Shown here in pieces: positions 19,662 through 25,905 of a DNA stretch of 25,905 nt (its first letter is position 1; each line of letters begins with the position of its first letter). This stretch comes from a virus. Position numbers and translations under genes: made by a program. The DNA lies in IMG/VR virus record IMGVR_UViG_3300012351_000321, positions 1-25,905 of that record; one strand, 5' to 3'. Below the pieces are notes generated by a model. The model worked only from the letters and a program-made list of their open reading frames with translations. It did no database searches and was not told where the DNA came from.

Positions 19662-19883
19662 ATGAAGTGTAGAGCGTTTCTAGCTAGTATAACTAAAAAA
19701 GCATTCTCTGATAAATTAGAGCTTTTATTTACAGGTTTTCCTGGTGGAGAGGAATGTAATATGTCTTTTCCCTCAGGTCAGTTCTCTGTAAATGTAAGTA
19801 GTCCAGACCTATTTAATACTCTTATACCTGGGAGTATGTATGAAATAGAGCTTCGTATTGTGGTGGATAGTAAAAATGCCTAG
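19662..19883 (+). CDS. Small hypothetical virion-operon protein (73 aa)
   Basis: GGAGAGAT lies before ATG 19662, 8 bp after the capsid stop. Strand-rich with two Cys (MKCRAFLASITKKAFSDKLE; LLFTGFPGGEECNMSFPSGQ) and a C-terminal strand (MYEIELRIVVDS). Length and position fit a head-completion or decoration protein, but no family pattern is seen. The stop overlaps the next start by 8 bp. Confidence 0.6.
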   Translation: MKCRAFLASITKKAFSDKLELLFTGFPGGEECNMSFPSGQFSVNVSSPDLFNTLIPGSMYEIELRIVVDSKNA

Positions 19884-20505
19884 TAAGAAACCTACTAAAC
19901 CTAAAAAGATCTTTGAGGAAGATCTATCTGTATTTGAAGGGATACAGAAAAGAGATGCTAAGGTAGTAGAAGTATCTCCTCAACAAGCTTTAGAAACTCT
20001 ATTAAAGCTTGGATTTAAAGTTTCTCCTCCTAGTACTGAGCAAGATATACAAGCTCATGAAGATACTATAAATCTTTTAGGAATAGTAGAACCTTCTAAG
20101 TCAGTAAAGAGTAGAAAGAGGAAGACTAAAGTAGAAGTACCTGAGAAGTTAAAAGGTACTCTATACTTTGGTCATAATCTTTCTAGTGGAACATATGGTC
20201 CAGGAGATATAGAGTTAGATATATCAGAGAAAGATTTATTTAACTCTTTATTAAAACAAGACCAGATGTGTATGCAACAATTTAGAGAACCTTTCCTTCC
20301 TAGAGCTAATAGGTGTTATATAATTAAAGAAGGAGCAGTAATTGCTAAGAGTAAATATAGAAAGGTAGAGGTATCAGAAGCAGCTTTTAACTCTTCTAAT
20401 GTATTTGAAGACTCATGTATTGGAGGAGTAGGAAATGCTGATTTAAGCAGAGAAAATATACCCATTCCACAATATATACCCTTTGGTAGAAATACGGGGT
20501 TTTAA
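19876..20505 (+). CDS. Hypothetical head-region protein (209 aa)
   Basis: The start is ATG 19876 (MPSKKPTKPKKIFEEDLSVF), overlapping the previous gene; an in-frame TTG at 19858 is less likely. The N-terminus is basic and Pro-rich. Residues 40-90 contain acidic helices (SPQQALETLLKLGFKVSP), then a KSRKRKTK stretch. The second half is mixed (LKGTLYFGHNLSSGTYGPGD; NRCYIIKEGAVIAKSKYRK) and ends in IPQYIPFGRNTGF. Not recognised. Its place after the capsid suggests a virion or assembly component. Confidence 0.6.
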   Translation: MPSKKPTKPKKIFEEDLSVFEGIQKRDAKVVEVSPQQALETLLKLGFKVSPPSTEQDIQAHEDTINLLGIVEPSKSVKSRKRKTKVEVPEKLKGTLYFGHNLSSGTYGPGDIELDISEKDLFNSLLKQDQMCMQQFREPFLPRANRCYIIKEGAVIAKSKYRKVEVSEAAFNSSNVFEDSCIGGVGNADLSRENIPIPQYIPFGRNTGF

Positions 20506-20529
20506 CTTTTATATATAAAGGAAGTACAA

Positions 20530-21129
20530 GTGAAGTATAAAGCTTTAGTAAGTAGATATCTCACAATGGCTGATGAAAATATACAAATTATAGTTAATGA
20601 TACAGATGACTTTACTTCCCTTAAAGATAGAGTATACAGTGCTTTAAAAGTATGCGATCAAAGAGCAAATACTCAGATGTATAGGTTATTTGAAGATACA
20701 GACCTTACTGATTCTTTAAGCCCTGAAGAGTTTATAGTAGCAGAACATGCTGCTAGTCTTATATACCCCTATTTAGATACTAGACCTATAAACTTAGGAG
20801 AAGGTACTGCTATAGAGTTTTCTAAGAATATGGCTTCAGGTGAAGTAGTAAAGTTATTCTTACATGAAGTAGATTCTTATGAAGATATAGAAAAAGCAAT
20901 AGAGAATATTTATAAGTTAATAGATGAGAGACTTGTAGAGACTAATAATAGAGAACTTGAGTGTATAGAGTATTTTAAAACTTTACCTATGGAACTTAAG
21001 GTAAAAGTAAGCATGATTCTTGATATTCTCTATGGAAGAAATATAATAGATAATGTAGTAAGTAGAATTCAAGAAGAAAATAGTAATGAGCTGCCAAATG
21101 GTGTACGTATTAAAAGGAATGAAGAATGA
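20530..21129 (+). CDS. Putative head-tail connector/adaptor (199 aa), unassigned
   Basis: GTG 20530 is the likely start, with AAAGGAAG 7 nt upstream. The protein is acidic and nearly all helical (DDFTSLKDRVYSALKVCDQR; EDTDLTDSLSPEEFIVAEHA; EDIEKAIENIYKLIDERLVE). Helical proteins of about 200 aa after the capsid gene are commonly the adaptor of podoviruses (compare T7 gp11-type). I see no diagnostic motif. The stop overlaps the next gene as ATGA. Confidence 0.55.
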   Translation: MKYKALVSRYLTMADENIQIIVNDTDDFTSLKDRVYSALKVCDQRANTQMYRLFEDTDLTDSLSPEEFIVAEHAASLIYPYLDTRPINLGEGTAIEFSKNMASGEVVKLFLHEVDSYEDIEKAIENIYKLIDERLVETNNRELECIEYFKTLPMELKVKVSMILDILYGRNIIDNVVSRIQEENSNELPNGVRIKRNEE

Positions 21130-21575
21130 TATATGAAGTAGATCTTTCTAAGAGTATATGGAGGTATTTATATCATGATATCTATGAGCGTATATATAGA
21201 ATAGCTATGGAGAATGATGGTAATGAAGCTGAGATTACAAACAGAATGTTACGTCTTGTAGCGAGAGATAGAACTTTATACTGTCTTGTAGAACTTAAAG
21301 AGTCTTCTATAGTCTCTCATGCTCTTGTAAATATCCTAGGAACAGTAGCTTATATAGAACAAGTAGAGGCTGAAAGAAAGAGAGACAATACCTTTGCACA
21401 AGATCTAGAAACTTACATATGTACGAGTATAAAAAAAGACCATCCAGATATTATAAAAATGGTACTTAATACTAAAAGGGAAGAATATAGAGGTCTAGAG
21501 CGTAAGTATGGATTCTCCATCGTACATATACTTATGCAGAAAGATATTAAATCTATACAAGAGAGTGTAGAATAA
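21126..21575 (+). CDS. Hypothetical protein with GNAT-like secondary pattern (149 aa)
   Basis: Coupled by ATGA to the previous gene and by a 1-bp overlap to the next. The order helix (NEAEITNRMLRLVARDR), strand (TLYCLVELKE), helix/strand (IVSHALVNILGTVAYIEQV), helix (DHPDIIKMVLNTKREEYRGL) and RKYGFSIVHILMQKDI is reminiscent of a degenerate GNAT fold, where 'E...yGF......M.K.' is the typical end. The acetyl-CoA loop (Q/RxxGxG/A) is not visible, so it is probably not an active acetyltransferase. A virion role is possible. Confidence 0.5.
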   Translation: MIYEVDLSKSIWRYLYHDIYERIYRIAMENDGNEAEITNRMLRLVARDRTLYCLVELKESSIVSHALVNILGTVAYIEQVEAERKRDNTFAQDLETYICTSIKKDHPDIIKMVLNTKREEYRGLERKYGFSIVHILMQKDIKSIQESVE

Positions 21576-22663
21576 TGGGTGGTTCAGGTGGTCTATTTGG
21601 TGGTGGAATAGCTGGTGGTATTACTAGTGGAAATGTTGGTGATATACTAGGTCAAGAAGGATTTGGACTTACAGGTACTAAGAATAATCAAACTACACAA
21701 GTTCAACTAGATCCTACTACTCAAGCTCTTAATACGTTAAGATACGGTAATTTATTAAACATGGGTGGAGCTGTAGGAGGATTTGAGAATCTTATACCTC
21801 AATACATGCAGAGTAGTCAATTCTCAGGAGATACTACTTCTTTAATAAATAATGCAATAAATTTAAGTGCTGTACCTGGTATGCAGCCTGGAGATTGGTT
21901 TAATCAAGCTTTAGGCTCTATAGATCCTACTGGTCAAATAGATAGATTAAATAGTCTTACAAATGCTAACTCTCAGAATTTAAGTAATACCTTACAAAGT
22001 GAACTTGGTCAAGGTGGAGGAATGTTAAATGCTACACTAGGACAGAACTTAGGAGCTTTACAGAATTTACAACCACAATTACTAGGTGCTGGTAATGATT
22101 ACTTCCATCAAATACTTGGTCCACAGATACAGAATCAGAATTCATTAATGGGTCTAGGAAGAAGTGGAGCTAATGAAGAAGCTCAGGCTAAAGGTGCAGC
22201 TAGTATATCATTACCTATTGCACAGTTAATGGCTCAACTTACTCAACAAGCTTATGGTCAGTATGGTAGTGGATTACAAAGTTTATATAACAATGCATAT
22301 TCAGGATACAATCAAGGTGCACAGAGTTTAATGGGTCAAAATCAACAAGCTCAGGCTGGATTAGGATCTCAGTATCTTTCTAATATATACGGAATAAATC
22401 AAGCATATCCTGGGGTGTCTACTGAGTTACAAAATGCAGCGTTAAGTAGAGGATTACAAGGAGTTAACGCTTCTGATTTACAGAGACAAGCCACATCAGG
22501 AACTTTACAGAATTTACTACAAGGATTTATAAGTGGAATGAATGCTACTCCTTATACTCCAGGTCCTACACAGAAAACATCTGGTACTGGAAATACTGGT
22601 ATAGTGACAAGTTATCTAGGTGGTAGTAGTGGTGGTGGTACTGCTGCAGCATTAGCAGGGTAG
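21575..22663 (+). CDS. Putative internal virion / DNA ejection protein (362 aa)
   Basis: Extremely rich in Gly, Gln, Asn, Ser and Leu, with few charges. It starts MGGSGGLFGGGIAGGITSGN and contains long amphipathic helical stretches (SLTNANSQNLSNTLQSELGQ; ALQNLQPQLLGAGNDYFHQ; ISLPIAQLMAQLTQQAYGQY). That composition and a place after the connector genes are typical of podovirus ejection proteins, which leave the head and form a channel through the envelope. No enzymatic motif is seen. The C-terminus is Gly-rich (GGSSGGGTAAALAG). Confidence 0.65.
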   Translation: MGGSGGLFGGGIAGGITSGNVGDILGQEGFGLTGTKNNQTTQVQLDPTTQALNTLRYGNLLNMGGAVGGFENLIPQYMQSSQFSGDTTSLINNAINLSAVPGMQPGDWFNQALGSIDPTGQIDRLNSLTNANSQNLSNTLQSELGQGGGMLNATLGQNLGALQNLQPQLLGAGNDYFHQILGPQIQNQNSLMGLGRSGANEEAQAKGAASISLPIAQLMAQLTQQAYGQYGSGLQSLYNNAYSGYNQGAQSLMGQNQQAQAGLGSQYLSNIYGINQAYPGVSTELQNAALSRGLQGVNASDLQRQATSGTLQNLLQGFISGMNATPYTPGPTQKTSGTGNTGIVTSYLGGSSGGGTAAALAG

Positions 22664-22672
22664 AGAGAATAT

Positions 22673-24772
22673 ATGCCTGGACTACAAAGTATAGACTCTG
22701 AGCTTGCTCCTCTTGTAGAAGGTAATGAGGCACTTACTGATAACTCTAGTATGCAGCCTATTTCTAGTTATCAAGGTGGAGGTGCTCCATATCCAACTGG
22801 AACTTCATCTAATATTCCTATCTCTTATCCAGGTATGCCTGAACCTTCTTCTGTAACTCCTAGTAGTGAAAGTAGTAAAGGTGTTCAATCTCAGATACAA
22901 GATATTCATAAACCTAGTATGGGGATGATGCTTTTATTAGGACTTCTAGATAAAAGTGGTAATGCAGTAAATCAATACAGACAAAGAGTCATGCAAGAAC
23001 AGATAGAACCTATTATTGGTAATATTAATATAGCATATAGGCAGGCTTTAAATGCAGGAGACTTTACAGGAGCACAGAAGTTAGTAAACCAATTAGGGCC
23101 ATTAACAAGATATAGTCCTAATGCAGCTAAGACTTATGAAGGTTTTACTAATGAAATAGCGAAGAGACAAGATAACGTTCAACAGAATAAGATTTTAATA
23201 AGTGGATTATTAACAAGTGGAAGAGTAAAGCAAGGTACTGCTGGTTATAGGTACTTCTCTGATCCTAATACTTTACTACAGGATAAAGATACAGTTCTTA
23301 AGGCTGTAGATATGTATGCTAATAACTCACAAGTAATAAACGGAGTACTTACAACTATTAACAAACAGACTGGAGAACCTGAGCAACAATATCCTCTTCC
23401 TGAAGCTACTAAGGCTGAGACTTTACCTAAGCCTACTCAAGATGCTATTATTGCAAAATTAGGTCCAGAATATGTACAAGAGTATGCTAGATTACAAACA
23501 TTAGTAACTACAGGAAAAGCTACTAATGGAGAGAGTCTAGCTTTTAATGCTATGAATAAGGCTATAAGTGGACAGGCTGGGTATAATGTAGGACTTAGTC
23601 AATTCCCAGTATCAGAGAGAACTAAGATGAATCTACCTCCTGGTTTAGAAGGTCAGATGTTATCTCCTGATGCTCAACCTCAAGGACCTCAAGGTAGTAC
23701 TCAGCCTCAAGGTAATATACAGAGTAAAGCACCACAAGGTAGAGTACAGAAAGGTGTACCACAACAAGGAAGTACACAGAATATAGCTCAACAAAGAGTT
23801 ATATTTGAAGCTAATGAGATGTTAAGGAATGGTGAGATATCTCAAGAGCAGCATGATAATATTCTTAGAAATAGAGGTGTAACAGTTAATCAACCTCAAG
23901 GTAGTATACCTCAAAGTCCATATCAACAAGCTAGACAAGCAGAAGCTCAGGCTAATATTCAAGAGACATATGGTAAAGAAACAGCTATAAATAAAGCACA
24001 GTATGAGAGTAGACCTCAAGAACAGTTAGTGGGATATAAGTTAGATGAGGATGGAAATTTACAGAGAAGTCCATCAGGAATGAGTAATGCTGAGTTAAAT
24101 AGAGGTGGATGGCATGCAGAAACATTTCCAGATGAACAGAGAAAGAGATTGGAGATATATCCTCAATTTAAGGGCATGTATGATCATGTAAAGGAAGAGG
24201 TTCTTACTAATCCTGTATTTAAGAATCCAGAGAAATATAGTGCCTGGTGGGATATAGCTAAGACGTACTTTCAACAAGGACTACCTATTCCTTTTACATC
24301 TATAACAGCAGGTGGTGGAGCGGTAGGAAGTGAAGATAGGCAGAGACTAAGTTCAGCTCTAGCAGTAATGGGACAGATGACTGAATTAATAGCTAATCCT
24401 AGTGGTAAAGATAATGCTAGTATTGCAGCTTTAAAGAACTATATTACAAGTCCTAATGCTAAGCCTAGTGGGATATTAAGTGCATTAGATAGTGTGTATG
24501 AGACTGAATTAGCAGGGATAAGGGGGATACTAGGGACTACTAAGGGGAGTGTATCTCCAGGTAGACCTAGTTCTACGGATATAAAGAGAGAAAGAGAATC
24601 TAGAACTCCTGGTTCTTCAATGGAAAGAAGGGATGTAACAGGAGGAGAAAGTGTAGAACCTCTGGGTGAGGGGAGTATAAGGAAGAAAAAAGGAAATGCA
24701 TTAGATATAGATAAGTTAGAAGGAGTGAAGGGTAGGTTGGATAGGAGTAAGTTTAAGGCTGTAGGTCCATGA
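22673..24772 (+). CDS. Putative internal virion / ejection protein (699 aa)
   Basis: The N-terminal 80 residues are Pro/Ser-rich and disordered. Around 82-96 a short hydrophobic stretch (MGMMLLLGLLDKSGNAVNQY) precedes helices. About 330-375 is a Gln/Pro/Gly low-complexity stretch built on variations of PQGxxQ (PQGPQGSTQPQGNIQ). The rest is helical (MSNAELNRGGWHAETFPDEQ; YSAWWDIAKTYFQQGLPIPF), and the last 80 residues are strongly charged (DIKRERESRTPGSSMERRD). No catalytic signature. Order and composition match ejection proteins encoded after the capsid genes. It starts 9 bp after the previous stop. Confidence 0.65.
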   Translation: MPGLQSIDSELAPLVEGNEALTDNSSMQPISSYQGGGAPYPTGTSSNIPISYPGMPEPSSVTPSSESSKGVQSQIQDIHKPSMGMMLLLGLLDKSGNAVNQYRQRVMQEQIEPIIGNINIAYRQALNAGDFTGAQKLVNQLGPLTRYSPNAAKTYEGFTNEIAKRQDNVQQNKILISGLLTSGRVKQGTAGYRYFSDPNTLLQDKDTVLKAVDMYANNSQVINGVLTTINKQTGEPEQQYPLPEATKAETLPKPTQDAIIAKLGPEYVQEYARLQTLVTTGKATNGESLAFNAMNKAISGQAGYNVGLSQFPVSERTKMNLPPGLEGQMLSPDAQPQGPQGSTQPQGNIQSKAPQGRVQKGVPQQGSTQNIAQQRVIFEANEMLRNGEISQEQHDNILRNRGVTVNQPQGSIPQSPYQQARQAEAQANIQETYGKETAINKAQYESRPQEQLVGYKLDEDGNLQRSPSGMSNAELNRGGWHAETFPDEQRKRLEIYPQFKGMYDHVKEEVLTNPVFKNPEKYSAWWDIAKTYFQQGLPIPFTSITAGGGAVGSEDRQRLSSALAVMGQMTELIANPSGKDNASIAALKNYITSPNAKPSGILSALDSVYETELAGIRGILGTTKGSVSPGRPSSTDIKRERESRTPGSSMERRDVTGGESVEPLGEGSIRKKKGNALDIDKLEGVKGRLDRSKFKAVGP

Positions 24773-25090
24773 GACCATTACCTGCACATCTGTACATCAA
24801 ATGGTCGAGACTACTATACATTTGTGTAGTAAGTGTTTGTCCTACAGTGTCAAGTAAAAAATGTAGGACTTATCCTACAAGAGGTGTAGGACAAATACTG
24901 ACTAGACAGATTTTCCACATCGAGTATAATGGTTTACCGGAGAGGATAGGATATGCGATATAAACCACAACGGGGTATGGGAGTGGTTTATATATAGGAC
25001 AGGTAGGGATTTTAGAACTAGGTCTACCTTTTATTTCTATATTTTACATTCTTATATTTATTAAGGTTAGAAAGTGTAGAGGGCAAGAAA
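24773..25090 (+). other. Structured non-coding interval inside the late operon
   Basis: About 320 bp with strong RNA folding potential. An 8-bp hairpin TACTATAC/GTGTAGTA lies near 24812-24831. Four complementary segments follow: TTTGTCCTACA 24836-24846, TGTAGGAC 24862-24869, TCCTACA 24873-24879 and TGTAGGACAAA 24885-24895. They allow two exclusive folds: 1 with 2 and 3 with 4, or 1 with 4 and 2 with 3. An 11-bp hairpin ATATAAACCAC 24958-24968 / 24983-24993 follows. A 64-aa frame from ATG 24769 crosses these structures; I doubt it is a gene. A hydrophobic frame at 24964-25098 lacks any usual start codon. Confidence 0.6.
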
Positions 25091-25210
25091 ATGAATAGGC
25101 TAGGAAATTTTATAGTAGATACTATTGAAGGGTTGATATATCTATTCTCATTTCTAGTAGGTGTAGGAATTCTTACAGCTTTTATATTACAGTGGCTAGG
25201 AAAGATGTAA
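25091..25210 (+). CDS. Single-span membrane miniprotein (39 aa)
   Basis: GAGGG lies about 8 nt before ATG 25091. The chain MNRLGNFIVDTIEGL, then IYLFSFLVGVGILTAFILQW and LGKM is one membrane span from about residue 15 to 35 with short polar ends. The stop overlaps the next ATG as TAATG. In the late operon a short holin-like or ejection-associated membrane peptide is plausible, but no lysis gene is seen nearby, so I do not call it a holin. Confidence 0.6.
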   Translation: MNRLGNFIVDTIEGLIYLFSFLVGVGILTAFILQWLGKM

Positions 25211-25389
25211 TGCAATACAGAGAAATAAATAAAGATCGCTACCATAGGGACTGTAAGGAGTTCTGTTATTGGAACTTTTCTATAGAAGACTGTATAGAGA
25301 TAAGGAAGAAGGCTTTCTACTATGATCCTTTGTTGTTATTAAGTAGTAAAGTGTTAGAGAAGTATATGGAAGAAAAAGATGCCTACTAA
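25210..25389 (+). CDS. Small hypothetical protein with Cys residues (59 aa)
   Basis: I start at ATG 25210, TAATG-coupled to the membrane gene, with AGGAAAG before it; an in-frame GTG at 25192 would overlap that gene more. The N-terminal half is charged with three Cys (DRYHRDCKEFCYWNFSIEDC). The C-terminal half is helical (YDPLLLLSSKVLEKYMEEKD). It overlaps the next gene by 11 bp. Not recognised. Confidence 0.55.
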   Translation: MQYREINKDRYHRDCKEFCYWNFSIEDCIEIRKKAFYYDPLLLLSSKVLEKYMEEKDAY

Positions 25390-25905
25390 AAGTTTTACAT
25401 ATGATGGTACTCCTTATTCTATGTATAGTAGGAGTGAGTTTACAGATGATGAGGCGTTTAATTCTCTAGATCAATACATGAGTACAGGTAAACAAAGCTT
25501 TGATCCTAGTAATGAAAAAAGTATAATGGTTCAACCAGGACAAGTAAGTTCTATAGGAGATATGGCTTCTCATACTAGAAGTATGTATGATCAATATATA
25601 GCAGCTCCTATTTCACAAGGTATACAAAGTATACAAAGTAATCCTACTGTACAAGGAATAGTAGGTCCTGGATTTACACCTCCTGAAGGAAGGAATGTAC
25701 AAACTGATACAGGCATAGAAACTAGAATGTATCCTAGTGAAAATGGAAGTGGTGTAAAAGCATTTGGTGATTATTTAAAGAATACTATTAATGATCCTGT
25801 AGCTATGATGTTAATGTTAGGTGGTGGACCTATGGGAAAAGCTACAGGAAGTGTAATGCAGAAACTAGCACCTACAGTTCTACAAGGAACTCTTAAAGCC
25901 TTTGG
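25379..25905 (+). CDS. Start of a large virion protein, C-terminus outside window
   Basis: The frame is open to the window edge; 175 residues are visible. The N-terminus MPTKSFTYDGTPYSMYSRSE, then FTDDEAFNSLDQYM, resembles the short N-terminal module of many large phage virion proteins ('F......Y.V..p....eeAf..l'). A polar Ser/Gln/Gly-rich linker follows, then a hydrophobic helix-prone segment (PVAMMLMLGGGPMGKATGSV). This suits the largest internal virion protein, often carrying a lytic transglycosylase or another enzyme further on, but the enzymatic part, if any, is not in view. Confidence 0.65.
   Translation, partial: MPTKSFTYDGTPYSMYSRSEFTDDEAFNSLDQYMSTGKQSFDPSNEKSIMVQPGQVSSIGDMASHTRSMYDQYIAAPISQGIQSIQSNPTVQGIVGPGFTPPEGRNVQTDTGIETRMYPSENGSGVKAFGDYLKNTINDPVAMMLMLGGGPMGKATGSVMQKLAPTVLQGTLKAF

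Noticed and set aside
23680-23800. CRISPR-like or tandem DNA repeat in the 699-aa gene
   Set aside because: The recurring CCTCAAGG-type words encode a Gln/Pro/Gly low-complexity protein stretch with irregular spacing. There are no equal spacers.
24769-24963. 64-aa frame beginning in the stop of the 699-aa gene
   Set aside because: Poor ribosome site, unusual composition, and the frame runs straight through the strong alternating hairpins. I treat the stretch as structured RNA, though a small peptide cannot be excluded.

Overview
The window is about 26 kb of a tailed double-stranded DNA phage genome. The coding strand is AT-rich and favours AGA, TTA and ATA codons. Genes are packed with 4 to 14 bp overlaps and purine-rich ribosome binding sites. 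The head module is unmistakable: large terminase, portal, scaffold-like protein, an N4-gp56-type major capsid protein and glutamine/glycine-rich ejection-type proteins. I see no integrase, tRNA, rRNA, CRISPR array or insertion sequence. The host cannot be fixed from the sequence. The three best promoters are standard -35/-10 pairs with 17-nt spacers, which suggests a bacterial host with an ordinary housekeeping sigma factor. A short podovirus-type tail is my inference; no tail gene is visible.

Layout. (1) 1-4000, minus strand: a replication and recombination block. It holds the start of a uracil-DNA-glycosylase/DNA polymerase fusion, an ERF-type annealing protein with small partner genes, a winged-helix protein and a SAP-like protein. 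A consensus promoter at 4056-4084 drives it. (2) 4110-7739, plus strand: small genes, five of them in a row carrying Cys/His metal-binding patterns. They are preceded by a 630-bp non-coding stretch with an AT-rich half, a consensus promoter (4741-4769) and a highly structured leader that ends in what looks like a hammerhead ribozyme (5000-5051). (3) 7740-8154: a non-coding zone between converging gene sets, rich in palindromes, C-tracts and a tandem repeat. (4) 8155-11647, minus strand: about 14 small accessory genes, including two families of tandem paralogues, a C2H2 zinc-finger miniprotein and a sigma-factor-like protein. (5) 11809-25905, plus strand: the late virion operon, with a near-consensus promoter at 11647-11675. 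It runs from three small genes through terminase, portal, scaffold, two secreted FN3-like proteins, capsid, connector-type proteins and ejection proteins into a large virion protein cut by the window edge.

The standout signal is RNA. The 5000-5051 element has every conserved core position of a type III hammerhead. Its 3' stem III strand overlaps the Shine-Dalgarno of the next gene. The roughly 225 nt upstream can fold into a long multi-stem rod with a possible pseudoknot. Self-cleavage would release that RNA with a defined 3' end and uncover the ribosome binding site. Long perfect hairpins without a U-tract recur at most other module joints (3466-3570, 6337-6372, 7943-7980, 8881-8932, 18258-18288, 24836-24895, 24958-24993). 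I found no classical Rho-independent terminator, so RNA processing or structure-based control may be a general strategy of this phage.
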